DNA of 37,993 nucleotides from NCBI GenBank assembly GCA_903863425.1, contig CAIPBY010000067.1:1-37993 (forward strand), given 5' to 3'. The notes beneath the pieces were generated by a model. That model saw nothing but the letters and a program-made list of their open reading frames with translations. It was not told the origin of the DNA and searched no databases. Positions within the stretch are counted from its first letter, which is position 1; each line of letters opens with the position of its first letter. Below are positions 10,048-20,076 of the stretch, piece by piece. Source of the stretch: Candidatus Buchananbacteria bacterium (lineage in GTDB: Bacteria > Patescibacteriota > Patescibacteriia > 2-01-FULL-39-33). The position numbers were made by a program, and so were the translations under genes.

Positions 10048-12034
10048 GAAAAAAACAAACATTCTTGAAAAAGAATACTCCGCTATGGTAAATCTCATAA
10101 GCCATAATGGGCGCAAGAAAAAAAATAAGACATTGTTTAAGTGGATTTTTAGCATTTTTCTTATTCTTTTTTTGGCTTTAATTATTATTATTGCTCCTGC
10201 TGGCATTGAAGGATATTTAATTTTGCAAAAAGCTAAAATTATTGAGGCTAGAGCTGGTAATATAATGCAGATGGTCAAAGAAAATAATTGGAATGGAGTA
10301 AGCTCTGGATTGTCTCAGACTAAGGATGATCTTAATTATATCCAAGCGCGTCTTCATCGCTTGGGGTTGGTTTCTTATGTGCCGCAGGTGGCTAAGAAAA
10401 TTAGCGTGGCTGATCATTTAATAACCGCTTCTTTAGATCTTTTGTCAGGCTACGGCGAGGCTCTAGGAGTAATGAATAGCATTAATGTGACTTCAAATAT
10501 CAATACTGTGGCCGTAGGTCTTAGCGGTTCTGGATCAAAGAGGGATATCTTAATGGCTATTAGCAAGAATAAAGATGCTTTTCAGAAGATGGCTGATTAT
10601 TTAAATAAGGCTAAGGCCGATTTGGCTGATATAAGCGCCGATGATATGTCAGGTAAATGGAGCTCCCAGTTTTCCCAATTGAATATTCTATTAAATGAGG
10701 CGATAGGCGATAGCCAGGAGGCATTACCGATTTTGGTGCATTCCCCGGAGCTTCTTGGCGCTGATAAAGAGAAAACATATTTGTTGGTATTTCAAAATAA
10801 TATGGAAATGAGGCCGACCGGAGGATTCATCGGCAGTTATGGCCTGGTCACGGTTAAGGATGGAGAAATTACCAATATGTTTACAGATGATGTTTATAAT
10901 TTGGATAAGTATTCCAAAGAGAAATTAAACGCCCCATCGCCGGCTCCTATAGCGGAATATTTGAAACAGAAATTTTGGTTTATGAGAGACGCTAACTGGT
11001 CGCCCGATTGGCCGACTTCGGCTAAGCAGATACTTTGGTTTTTTAATGCCGAGCGATCTATAGCCGGCTTGCCTCCGCAGAAAGTTGATGGTGTGATTGC
11101 CATTTCCCCGGATTTGATTTCCAATACGCTTGCCTTAGTTGGATCCATTGATATTAACGGCAATAAATTTGACAGCAATAATTTTGCTTTGAGTTTGGAA
11201 AAATTTGTTGAATCTGAGTACGTCGATCAAGGCATCACTATTAGCGATAGAAAATCTATTATGGGTCCGATAGCCAAAGTTATTTTTGAGAGGATACAAC
11301 AAATGCCACCTTCGGAGCTTCTCAGGCTTTGGACCGTACTTAAGAATGATATTGATTCTAAGCAGGTATTGGTATATATGATGGATAATGATTTGCAAAA
11401 TTATTTTATAGATCACAATTGGTCGGGAGCGGTCAGTCAAACCGATGGTGATTTCTTGATGTCGATTGATGCTAACTTGGCAGCCTTAAAGACTGATTCC
11501 GTCATGAAGAAATCAACTAAATATGAGGTGAATACGGATAGTAATGGCAATTTAACTGGCAAGGCTTCAATTATAATTCAGCACAATGGCAAATATATAA
11601 AGGATCTTATTTCTTTGTACCGTGATTATCTCAGGGTTTATATACCAGACGGATCAGCGATAAAGAAAGTATATATTATAAGCGAGGATGGCACGCAGAA
11701 TCTGCAGATTCCGGCGGATGTTGATATAGGAGAAGAGCTGGGCAAAGAATATGCTGGCATCTTTCTAACTGTAGAGCAAGGCAAGACCAAGACATTAGTT
11801 CTAGAGTATCAACTGCCGGAGAAAATTCAAAATGATTATAGAAATGGGGTGTATAAATTATTTGTTCAGAAGCAACCGGCGACTAGTGGACATTCCTTGT
11901 CGGTTGATTTAAACTTCAATAAGAATGTTATAGCCTATCAATTCGACTTGCCACCAGCTAAATTAAGAGGAGGAAATATTAATTGGCAGACAGATTTGGT
12001 TTTCGATAGGAGTTTTTCTCTTAAATTACAATAA
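10037..12034 (+). CDS. DUF4012 domain-containing membrane-anchored protein
   Basis: N-terminal TM helix; KTYLLVFQNNMEMRPTGGFIGSYGLVTVKDGEI is characteristic of DUF4012; overlaps the upstream GT gene by 11 bp. Confidence 0.85.
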   Translation: MLFKKKTNILEKEYSAMVNLISHNGRKKKNKTLFKWIFSIFLILFLALIIIIAPAGIEGYLILQKAKIIEARAGNIMQMVKENNWNGVSSGLSQTKDDLNYIQARLHRLGLVSYVPQVAKKISVADHLITASLDLLSGYGEALGVMNSINVTSNINTVAVGLSGSGSKRDILMAISKNKDAFQKMADYLNKAKADLADISADDMSGKWSSQFSQLNILLNEAIGDSQEALPILVHSPELLGADKEKTYLLVFQNNMEMRPTGGFIGSYGLVTVKDGEITNMFTDDVYNLDKYSKEKLNAPSPAPIAEYLKQKFWFMRDANWSPDWPTSAKQILWFFNAERSIAGLPPQKVDGVIAISPDLISNTLALVGSIDINGNKFDSNNFALSLEKFVESEYVDQGITISDRKSIMGPIAKVIFERIQQMPPSELLRLWTVLKNDIDSKQVLVYMMDNDLQNYFIDHNWSGAVSQTDGDFLMSIDANLAALKTDSVMKKSTKYEVNTDSNGNLTGKASIIIQHNGKYIKDLISLYRDYLRVYIPDGSAIKKVYIISEDGTQNLQIPADVDIGEELGKEYAGIFLTVEQGKTKTLVLEYQLPEKIQNDYRNGVYKLFVQKQPATSGHSLSVDLNFNKNVIAYQFDLPPAKLRGGNINWQTDLVFDRSFSLKLQ

Positions 12035-12039
12035 ATATC

Positions 12040-13047
12040 ATGTTAATAAGAAAAATAGGTATTGATCTGGGAACAACTAATGTCCTGGTGCATTTGCCTA
12101 AAAGAGGCATAGTTATAAATGAGCCATCAGTAGTGGCTATTTCTAATTTTGATAAGAAAATCATCGCCGTCGGAGCGGAAGCCAAAGAAATGTTGGGCCG
12201 AACTCCTGATACCATTATTGCGCAAAAGCCACTTAAGGATGGTGTGATTGCTGATTATAAAACAACTGAGGCGATGTTAAGGTATTTTATCAATAAGGCT
12301 CTGGGTGGTGTCAGGCTTTTTCGTCCCGAGGTCATGGTGGCAGTGCCCGCGGGCATTACTTCGACAGAGCGAAGAGCCGTGGTGGATGCTACTATCGCGG
12401 CCGGAGCTAAAGCCGCTTATATTATTAAAGAGCCTATTGTGGCAGCCATAGGAGCCAATATCCCCATTGGTTCGGCTTCAGGCCATATGATCATTGATAT
12501 CGGCGGAGGCACATCAGAGATTGCAGTTATTTCCCTTGGCGGAATTGTCAGTTCTACCTCAGTACGAATTGGAGGTAATAAATTTGATTTGGCTATCACT
12601 GAATATATTAGGAAAAAATATAATTTAGCTATTGGAGAAAGGACAGCCGAAGAAATCAAGATTAACATCGGTTCGGCTATGTATCTTAATGACCGTCTGT
12701 ATATGGATGTCAGGGGCAGGGATATGATTGCCGGACTTCCGCGTATTGTTACTATTTCTTCGGATGACATTACTGATGCCATTCAGGCTGAGTTGGAAGG
12801 AATTGTCTCGGCCACTAAGACCGTGCTTCATAATACTCCGCCGGAGTTATCCGCGGATGTAATTGATAAGGGGATTGTGATGTCTGGCGGATCAAGCTTG
12901 CTACGTAACATTGATAAGTTAATTACTCAGACTACGGGCATCTCGGCTTATGTGGCCGAAGATGCGCTGTATTGCGTAGCCAAGGGGACTGGCATTGCTT
13001 TGGAGAATTTAGAGAGTTATAAGCGCTCAATATTGGCTACCAAATAA
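12040..13047 (+). CDS. mreB: Rod shape-determining protein MreB (paralog 1, canonical nucleotide-binding motifs)
   Basis: [64 protein letters not shown]. Confidence 0.93.
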   Translation: MLIRKIGIDLGTTNVLVHLPKRGIVINEPSVVAISNFDKKIIAVGAEAKEMLGRTPDTIIAQKPLKDGVIADYKTTEAMLRYFINKALGGVRLFRPEVMVAVPAGITSTERRAVVDATIAAGAKAAYIIKEPIVAAIGANIPIGSASGHMIIDIGGGTSEIAVISLGGIVSSTSVRIGGNKFDLAITEYIRKKYNLAIGERTAEEIKINIGSAMYLNDRLYMDVRGRDMIAGLPRIVTISSDDITDAIQAELEGIVSATKTVLHNTPPELSADVIDKGIVMSGGSSLLRNIDKLITQTTGISAYVAEDALYCVAKGTGIALENLESYKRSILATK

Positions 13048-13056
13048 TTTGTATTT

Positions 13057-14169
13057 ATGACCATAGGCATAGATGCCTCACGTGCCAACAAGGATTTCAA
13101 GACTGGCACGGAGTGGTATTCATATTACATCATCGAGGAACTCAAAAAAATAACACCTGTCAATACTCAGGTGATTTTGTATACCAATGAAAAGTTGAAA
13201 GGCGGATTAGAGAAAATGCCGAATGAAAAGTGGCAGGAAAAAGATTTGAAATGGCCACCGAAATATCTCTGGACACAGATTAGGCTATGGTGGGAGTTAT
13301 TTATCAACCCGCCGGATTATTTTTTTGTTCCCGCTCACACCATTCCCTTTCTTCCGCTTCGCAAGAAGACGAAAGTCTTGGTGACTGTCCATGATGTAGG
13401 ATTCAAGAGATCACCGGAATTGTACAAAAAAATTCAGGTTTTGTATCACGACTCTACTATGCGACGCATTAAACAGAGAGCGGATGTTATTATTACTGAC
13501 TCTGAATTTTCTAAAAATGAAATAGTGGAATTATATAATATTAATCCCGAGAGAATAAAAGTGATTTATTTGGGATATGACAAGGAAAAATTTAGAAAGA
13601 TAGATGATGTGGATAAATTAGTTTTGGATAAATACAAGATTACTAGGCCATATATTTTATATATCGGCCGGATAGAGAAAAAGAAAAATGTGGCCAACAT
13701 GATCCATTCCTTGGCATTAGTTAAGGACAAGCATCCAGATTTGAGATTGGTTCTCGCTGGTGGAAGCGGGTTTGATTTTGAGGCTGTCAAACAAATTATT
13801 ACTGATTTGAAATTAGAAAATGAAATAATTATTCCAGGCTATATCGACGAAACTGATTTGCCGCAGGTCATCGCTTCAGCAGAAGTATTTCTTTTTCCAA
13901 CTTTGTATGAAGGATTCGGCCTGCCAATTTTGCAAGCCATGGCTTGCGAGACGCCGGTAGTAACTTCAGATATGGATCCTCATCGTGAAGTGGCCGGAGG
14001 CGCAACGCTTTTAACTGATCCTAAAGATGCTCAGGCGATTGCTGATTCTATTAATTCTATTCTAGAGAATGATTCTTTGCGACAAAAATTAGTTCAAAAA
14101 GGAATTGCCAGGGTAAAAGATTTTTCTTGGACCAAAACGGCGGAAAGTATTTTGGCGATTATGAAATAG
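13057..14169 (+). CDS. GT4 family glycosyltransferase
   Basis: ILYIGRIEKKKNVANMI, LVLAGGSGFDF, FLFPTLYEGFGLPILQAMACETPVVTSD. Confidence 0.93.
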   Translation: MTIGIDASRANKDFKTGTEWYSYYIIEELKKITPVNTQVILYTNEKLKGGLEKMPNEKWQEKDLKWPPKYLWTQIRLWWELFINPPDYFFVPAHTIPFLPLRKKTKVLVTVHDVGFKRSPELYKKIQVLYHDSTMRRIKQRADVIITDSEFSKNEIVELYNINPERIKVIYLGYDKEKFRKIDDVDKLVLDKYKITRPYILYIGRIEKKKNVANMIHSLALVKDKHPDLRLVLAGGSGFDFEAVKQIITDLKLENEIIIPGYIDETDLPQVIASAEVFLFPTLYEGFGLPILQAMACETPVVTSDMDPHREVAGGATLLTDPKDAQAIADSINSILENDSLRQKLVQKGIARVKDFSWTKTAESILAIMK

Positions 14170-14182
14170 TTAACGAGTTGCT

Positions 14183-14210
14183 TTGACGACTTATTCTATG
14201 TTATTATATA
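14183..14210 (+). promoter_or_regulatory. Candidate sigma70-like promoter for holB
   Basis: TTGACG (14183-14188), 16-nt spacer, TATATA (14205-14210); ATG at 14215. Confidence 0.45.
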
Positions 14211-14214
14211 AACA

Positions 14215-15246
14215 ATGAAGGCAGATTCGTATAATTTAAATTGGGATGTTTGCGGTCAGAAAAGGGCCACTAGGTTTCTGCAATCAGCCATCCAAAATAA
14301 AATGCTTAGCCATGCCTATTTATTTTATGGTTCCCAAGGAGTAGGCAAATATACATTAGCCAAGGAATTTGCCAAAACAATCATGTGTGTCGCAACAAGC
14401 GGTGAAAAGCCGTGTGGCAAATGCTTTTCTTGCAAGCAGATGAATCACGGTAGCCATCTGGATTTTTTTATCATAGAGAGAATGGCGGATGAGAAAAAAG
14501 GCAAGCTGAAAAAAGAGATAGTAATTGATCAAATTAGGGATTTGAAATCTAGGTTACAGCAAGGGACACTGCTTAATAGTTATAAGGTGGCGATTATTCC
14601 CGAGGCGCAATATTTAAATGGGTCGTCGTTCAGTGGAATGTTGAAAATTCTAGAAGAGCCGGCTCCCAAAAATATTATTATTTTAATAACGGATGATATT
14701 AGTAGGATGCCTCGAACCATCATTTCTCGTTGTCAGACCATAAAATTCGGTTCCGTAGCTTCTTCTGAGATAGAGGAATATCTGATCGGTAAAAATTTCA
14801 ATCAAGAAGAGTCGAAGCTTCTTTCCAAAATAGCTTGCGGCCGTCCAGGCAAGGCACTCGGTTTGGCTTATAATCATGATAGGCGCGAGAAATATTTTTC
14901 CGGCATTAATTTATTCTTTGAAATTTTACGAGTGAATTTACATTCTAGATTTAATTTGATAAATAATTTTATGGATTTTGAATCGGGAGATGCCGGCGAT
15001 AAATCTAGAGCCGGCAGTCTGCTGGAAGATTGGCAATCCATAGTGAGAGACATAATTTTGTTTCAGAATAATTCAGAGGAGTTAATTTCCAATTTTCAAA
15101 ATATTTCTCAGATAGAGCAGGCTGGATCAGTAATTTCTCCATCAAAATTAGAAAATTTTTTATATGGCATAGACCAAGCCAAACGATATCTTGGCCTCAA
15201 CATTAATCATAAATTAATTATAGAAAACTTAATTATAAGATTATGA
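14215..15246 (+). CDS. holB: DNA polymerase III subunit delta' (clamp loader)
   Basis: SHAYLFYGSQGVGKYTLAKEFAKTIMC, CGKCFSCKQMNHGSHLDF, MLKILEEPAPKNIIILIT, SRCQTIKF. Confidence 0.88.
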   Translation: MKADSYNLNWDVCGQKRATRFLQSAIQNKMLSHAYLFYGSQGVGKYTLAKEFAKTIMCVATSGEKPCGKCFSCKQMNHGSHLDFFIIERMADEKKGKLKKEIVIDQIRDLKSRLQQGTLLNSYKVAIIPEAQYLNGSSFSGMLKILEEPAPKNIIILITDDISRMPRTIISRCQTIKFGSVASSEIEEYLIGKNFNQEESKLLSKIACGRPGKALGLAYNHDRREKYFSGINLFFEILRVNLHSRFNLINNFMDFESGDAGDKSRAGSLLEDWQSIVRDIILFQNNSEELISNFQNISQIEQAGSVISPSKLENFLYGIDQAKRYLGLNINHKLIIENLIIRL

Positions 15247-16322
15247 ACAAAAAAAATTATTTCAGAATTATTTTGGGCCTGGTTCTAGCAGTCTTGGCTT
15301 CCGGTTGCGCGGTAAATATAGGAACGGCTCCAACCGCCACCGTCATTGATGGCGGAATATGGAGAAGCGGTGACGCCGGAAAAACTTGGTCTCAGGACAT
15401 TGCTATACCTACGACTAATGGCAAAATAGCCACTATTGGCAATATTGATGTGAGAAAAATAATTTTTGATCCTAGTGATCCTAATGCCATTTATCTGACT
15501 ACGGAGAATAATGGGATAGTTTATAGCTACGATGGCGGTAGCAGCTGGCAACAATTTAAGAGGCTTAGCAGTGGCATGATTTATGCTGTTGCCATTGATC
15601 CGAAAAATAAATGTGTACTGTATAGTTTGGCGGGAAATAAGCTATATAAGTCATTGGATTGCGGACGAACTTGGGATACTCCATATAATCACCAAAATCC
15701 AGGAGTTGTCTTGACGGATCTAGTGATTGATTTCAGCAATACATCGGTTTTGTATGTGGTTGATGGAGCGGGAGAAATTATAAAAAGTACTAACGGCGGG
15801 GTATCTTGGGATACGATTTTCAGGGAGAGAAACGGTTCTTTGTTTTCTGATATTATAATGGATCCAGCGAACAGTAAAATTATCTATGCCACGACCTTAT
15901 CTAATGGTATTTACAAGACGATTGATGGTGGTGTTACTTGGAGTTCTTTGAATGAAGGATTAAGCCATTATTCTGGAAGTTTGACATATAGGAAGTTAAT
16001 AATAGACAGAGCAACTCCCGGAGCATTGATTTTGGTCTCACAATTCGGAATACTAAGATCCAGCGATGGCGGAAGTACTTGGAGTCCTCTTGGTCTTCTG
16101 CCTGCGCCAGGCACTATAACCTTGTATTCAGCCGCTGTAAATCCCAAAAATAGCCAAGAAATTTATTACACCACAGCTACGACATTAGTAAAGACAACAG
16201 ACGGTGGCAATACTTGGTCATCACGGGCCTTGCCTTTTTCGCGAATTCCCAATACTATGGCCATAAACCCAGCTAACTCAAATATCATATATATTGGAAC
16301 AAAGCTTCCACCTAAGAAATAA
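15243..16322 (+). CDS. Lipoprotein with repeated Asp-box (BNR/sortilin-like) motifs, predicted beta-propeller
   Basis: Signal peptide with lipobox (LVLAVLASGC); seven SxDxGxTW-like motifs: RSGDAGKTWS, YSYDGGSSWQ, KSLDCGRTWD, KSTNGGVSWD, KTIDGGVTWS, RSSDGGSTWS, KTTDGGNTWS. Confidence 0.85.
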   Translation: MNKKNYFRIILGLVLAVLASGCAVNIGTAPTATVIDGGIWRSGDAGKTWSQDIAIPTTNGKIATIGNIDVRKIIFDPSDPNAIYLTTENNGIVYSYDGGSSWQQFKRLSSGMIYAVAIDPKNKCVLYSLAGNKLYKSLDCGRTWDTPYNHQNPGVVLTDLVIDFSNTSVLYVVDGAGEIIKSTNGGVSWDTIFRERNGSLFSDIIMDPANSKIIYATTLSNGIYKTIDGGVTWSSLNEGLSHYSGSLTYRKLIIDRATPGALILVSQFGILRSSDGGSTWSPLGLLPAPGTITLYSAAVNPKNSQEIYYTTATTLVKTTDGGNTWSSRALPFSRIPNTMAINPANSNIIYIGTKLPPKK

Positions 16323-16331
16323 TTGATAAAT

Positions 16332-16883
16332 ATGAACATTATTGAAAATCATAATTCAGAATTCAATTCTGCAATAGAGCATTTCAAGCAGGATATCGCT
16401 ACACTCAAAACCGGCAGAGCTAATCCGGCTATTTTCGATTCTTTGCGGGTTGAGGCGTATGGAACACTTAATCCTATAAACGCCATCGCCTCTGTCTCTG
16501 TGCCCGAGGCCAGAAGTATAATTATCGTTCCTTGGGATAAGAATTTACTCAAAGATATTGAGAAGGCGATTAGGGATTCTGATCTGGGGCTGAATCCATC
16601 AAATGAAGGTGATAAAATTAGAATTTCTATTCCGCAAATGACCGAAGAGTCCAGAAAAGAAATTGTCAAGCATTTAAATCAGAAAGCGGAGCAAGCCCGA
16701 ATTTCCATTCGTATGTTAAGAGATAGAATAAAAGAGGAAATTTCTGAAGCGGAAAAAAACAAGGAATTCGGAGAAGACGAGAAATATTCTTTGATGGAAG
16801 ATTTAGATAAGAAGACCGGAGAACTGAATGACTCGATCAAGGAAATAGTCGGACAGAAAGAGGTAGAAATAATGACTATATAA
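16332..16883 (+). CDS. frr: Ribosome recycling factor (ATG at 16332 preferred over the TTG at 16323)
   Basis: LKTGRANPAIFDSLRVEAYGTLNPINAIASVSVPEARSIIIVPWDK, IRISIPQMTEESRKEIVK. Confidence 0.96.
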   Translation: MNIIENHNSEFNSAIEHFKQDIATLKTGRANPAIFDSLRVEAYGTLNPINAIASVSVPEARSIIIVPWDKNLLKDIEKAIRDSDLGLNPSNEGDKIRISIPQMTEESRKEIVKHLNQKAEQARISIRMLRDRIKEEISEAEKNKEFGEDEKYSLMEDLDKKTGELNDSIKEIVGQKEVEIMTI

Positions 16884-16887
16884 ATTA

Positions 16888-18183
16888 ATGATTATTACTA
16901 TAATAATATTTGCTGTAATACTTTCTTTGCTAGTGTTTGTGCACGAACTGGGTCATTTTGTGACGGCTCGAAAATTCGGCGTAGGCGTGGAAGAATTTGG
17001 TTTTGGTTTGCCACCTAGAATTATTGGATTGCAGATTTTTCGCAAGAAAAAGATGGCGCGTATTATTACAGAAGAGAAGAAAACAGAGATTTCAATCTCG
17101 GAGATGGATGACGGTACAATAGAAGCCAAGGAAATAACCAGTGATGAAATCAAAGAAGTTGACAAAGTAGTAGTTATAGACAAAAAATGGCGTTGGGTTG
17201 GCGGCAAATATAAATCTGTTGATGGCGAACCGGTTATCTATTCTCTTAATTGGATTCCTATAGGAGGCTTTGTCAAAATTAAAGGCGAAGAAGGTGGGGA
17301 TGGCGCTGATCCGACTTCTTTTGTGGGTAAGCCAATCTGGAAAAGATGTATCATCTTGGCAGCCGGAGTCATTATGAATGTGCTTCTCTGCATGGTTTTA
17401 CTTTCTATCGGATTTGGAATTGGCATGCCGGCGAGTGTTGATGGCCAGCCCAAAGGCGCTATAGTTACTAATGGCAAAATACAAATTATAGAGGTTCTTG
17501 ATTCTAGTTCAGCGAAGTTGGCAGGACTCAAGGCTGGCGATGTCATAGCTTCCGTTGATGGACGCAGTATTGCCAGTGTAAATAATTTACGTAATTATTT
17601 CGCCAACAAAGAAGGCCAGACTGTTAATATTAGTATTATCCGTCAAGGCCAGGAAATTAAGAGTAATGTAAAAGTAGAAAAGCAAAAGGATTATGTCGGC
17701 ATAGGTGTGGGACTGGCAGAGACAGCCACAGTCAGATATCCTTGGTATCTGGCGATTTGGATGGGTATTAAGACAACATGTATTTGGATTCGTGCTATTG
17801 TGGTTGCTTTTGTCTCTATAATTAGGAATTTGATAATTAGAGCACCGATAGGAGTGGAATTGGCTGGTCCAGTGGGTATCGCTGTGATGACGGGCCAAGC
17901 CGCCAAGATGGGGATTGCTTATGTCTTGCAATTCGCTGCTTTACTTTCTATAAATTTAGCCATAATTAATATTTTGCCGTTTCCGGCTCTCGATGGCGGA
18001 CGCATATTATTTTTGGTTATTGAGAAGGTCAGGAGAAGGGCGGTTAAGCAGGAATTGGAGAATTTAGTCCATAATATCGGCTTTATTCTGCTTATGATTT
18101 TGGTTCTTGCGGTCACTTACAAAGATGTGGTAAGATATGGCGGACAGATACTGGGAGCCTTAAAAAAAGTCATAGGAGCGTAA
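16888..18183 (+). CDS. rseP: RseP/M50 site-2-type zinc metalloprotease with PDZ domain
   Basis: HELGHFVTARKFGV, NWIPIGGFVKIKGE, PDZ (AGLKAGDVIASVDGRSI), NILPFPALDGGRIL. Confidence 0.93.
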   Translation: MIITIIIFAVILSLLVFVHELGHFVTARKFGVGVEEFGFGLPPRIIGLQIFRKKKMARIITEEKKTEISISEMDDGTIEAKEITSDEIKEVDKVVVIDKKWRWVGGKYKSVDGEPVIYSLNWIPIGGFVKIKGEEGGDGADPTSFVGKPIWKRCIILAAGVIMNVLLCMVLLSIGFGIGMPASVDGQPKGAIVTNGKIQIIEVLDSSSAKLAGLKAGDVIASVDGRSIASVNNLRNYFANKEGQTVNISIIRQGQEIKSNVKVEKQKDYVGIGVGLAETATVRYPWYLAIWMGIKTTCIWIRAIVVAFVSIIRNLIIRAPIGVELAGPVGIAVMTGQAAKMGIAYVLQFAALLSINLAIINILPFPALDGGRILFLVIEKVRRRAVKQELENLVHNIGFILLMILVLAVTYKDVVRYGGQILGALKKVIGA

Positions 18184-18185
18184 CC

Positions 18186-18557
18186 ATGAAAATAAATATT
18201 CCAGCCAGCCTTAATCCTATTGATATTATCAGACGAAGTGGTTATGGTTCGGTTTTGGATCGTCGTGCCACCGAACCGAGTTTCTCCAGGCATTTGGGAC
18301 GGGGATTATACCCTCGTTTTCATGTTTATATTAATGGTAATGTTTTGAATTTGCATCTTGACCAGAAACAGGCGAGCTACGAGGGCTATTCGGCGCATAG
18401 CGGTGAGTATGATGGTGATACTGTGGAGCGCGAAGTTGTCAGGATGGAAGAAATTATAAAAAAATTGGAGGCAGAAAGGGATGAAATAATTGAGGAAGAA
18501 TTGAAAGTTCCGGAAGGATTTTTTTCAAAATTATTTGGAAAAAAGAATAAAAACTAA
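18186..18557 (+). CDS. Conserved-looking hypothetical protein (123 aa)
   Basis: Collinear ORF in a tight operon context; AGGAG 8 nt upstream of the ATG. Confidence 0.65.
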   Translation: MKINIPASLNPIDIIRRSGYGSVLDRRATEPSFSRHLGRGLYPRFHVYINGNVLNLHLDQKQASYEGYSAHSGEYDGDTVEREVVRMEEIIKKLEAERDEIIEEELKVPEGFFSKLFGKKNKN

Positions 18558-18562
18558 TTTTT

Positions 18563-20068
18563 ATGAAGGAAGAAAAAATTAAACAAAATAATAGTGAGGA
18601 AAGTGATCTGGCTATTACCAAAAGAAGTAAAGATTATTCACAGTGGTATTTGGATGTTATAGAAGCGGGCAAGCTGGCCGATAATTCTCCTGTCCGCGGT
18701 TGCATGGTAATTCGGCCGAATGGCTACGCTATTTGGGAAAATATGCAAAAGGTGATGGATAAGATGTTCAAAGAAACCGGAGTAGTTAATGCCTATTTCC
18801 CATTATTTATTCCCATTAGTTTTCTTAATAAAGAGGCTAAGCATGTGGAGGGTTTTGCTAAAGAGTGCGCCGTAGTCACTCATCACCGTTTGGAATTAGA
18901 TGCGGATGGAAAATTACAACCAGCCGCTAAATTGGATGAACCATTAATCGTCAGGCCGACTTCGGAAACCATAATGTATGATACTTATTCTCGTTGGATT
19001 AATTCATATCGAGATTTGCCTTTACTTATTAATCAATGGGCCAATATCGTAAGATGGGAAATGAGGACTCGGCCGTTTTTGAGGACTATGGAATTCCTAT
19101 GGCAAGAAGGGCACACTGCCCATGGGACCAATGAAGAGGCCGATGAAAGAACACTGCAGATGGTTAATGTTTATAAGAAATTTTGTGAAGAGTATATGGC
19201 TATTCCGGTTATTGCCGGAATGAAGACGGAATCTGAGAAATTTGCTGGAGCAGTTTATACCACTTGTATTGAAGCTATGATGCAAGACGGCAAGTCGCTT
19301 CAGGCTGGTACTTCACATATGCTCGGTCAGAATTTTGCCAAAGCCTTTGAAGTTAAATTCCTTGATCAAACTGGTGAACGCCAATATGTCTGGCAAACCA
19401 GTTGGGGCGTAAGTACCAGGCTCATTGGAGCATTGATTATGGTTCATAGTGATGATAATGGATTAGTTTTGCCCCCAAAGTTGGCCCCTACCCCCGTTGT
19501 TTTGGTTCCTATTTGGTCTTCGGAAGAGGAAAAGGCGAAAGTTTTGCCGGTGGCTAGTACAATTGCCAAGTCAATCTCTGAAAAATTGAATATTAATATT
19601 AAGGTTGATGATCGCGAGATGAGACCTGGACCAAAATTTTATGAATGGGAGAAAATGGGAGTTCCTTTGCGTTTAGAATTAGGCCCGAAGGATTTGGCTA
19701 GTAATTGTGTGGTGGCAGTTAGACGCGATAATGGAGAAAAAGAAAAAGTGGATCAGGATAAAATTATAGAATATATTCCCAAAGCTTTGCAAAACATACA
19801 AGATAGTTTATTCAACAAAGCGTTGAAATTTCAGAAAGAAAAAACAAAGAAAGTTGACTTTTATGATGAGTTTAAAAAAATAATGGATGGTGACGGTGGG
19901 TTTGTGTTGGCTCATTGGTGTGGTAACGCCAGATGCGAGGAACAAGTGAAAGAAGAGACCAAAGCTACCATTGCTTGCGTTCCTTTCGATCAAAAGAAGG
20001 AGAAAGGCAAGTGCATATATTGTGGTGAGGAATCGGAGGGTAGGGTGATATTTGCGAAAGCTTACTAA
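18563..20068 (+). CDS. proS: Prolyl-tRNA synthetase, archaeal/eukaryotic-type architecture
   Basis: [54 protein letters not shown]-terminal [26 protein letters not shown]...GKCIYCG...AKAY. Confidence 0.93.
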   Translation: MKEEKIKQNNSEESDLAITKRSKDYSQWYLDVIEAGKLADNSPVRGCMVIRPNGYAIWENMQKVMDKMFKETGVVNAYFPLFIPISFLNKEAKHVEGFAKECAVVTHHRLELDADGKLQPAAKLDEPLIVRPTSETIMYDTYSRWINSYRDLPLLINQWANIVRWEMRTRPFLRTMEFLWQEGHTAHGTNEEADERTLQMVNVYKKFCEEYMAIPVIAGMKTESEKFAGAVYTTCIEAMMQDGKSLQAGTSHMLGQNFAKAFEVKFLDQTGERQYVWQTSWGVSTRLIGALIMVHSDDNGLVLPPKLAPTPVVLVPIWSSEEEKAKVLPVASTIAKSISEKLNINIKVDDREMRPGPKFYEWEKMGVPLRLELGPKDLASNCVVAVRRDNGEKEKVDQDKIIEYIPKALQNIQDSLFNKALKFQKEKTKKVDFYDEFKKIMDGDGGFVLAHWCGNARCEEQVKEETKATIACVPFDQKKEKGKCIYCGEESEGRVIFAKAY

Positions 20069-20076
20069 AATGTGTC

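Noticed and set aside
12417-12782. 121-aa - strand ORF inside mreB
   Set aside because: Antisense shadow of a well-supported MreB; no recognizable domain or start signal.
16349-16669. 106-aa - strand ORF inside frr
   Set aside because: Antisense shadow of ribosome recycling factor.
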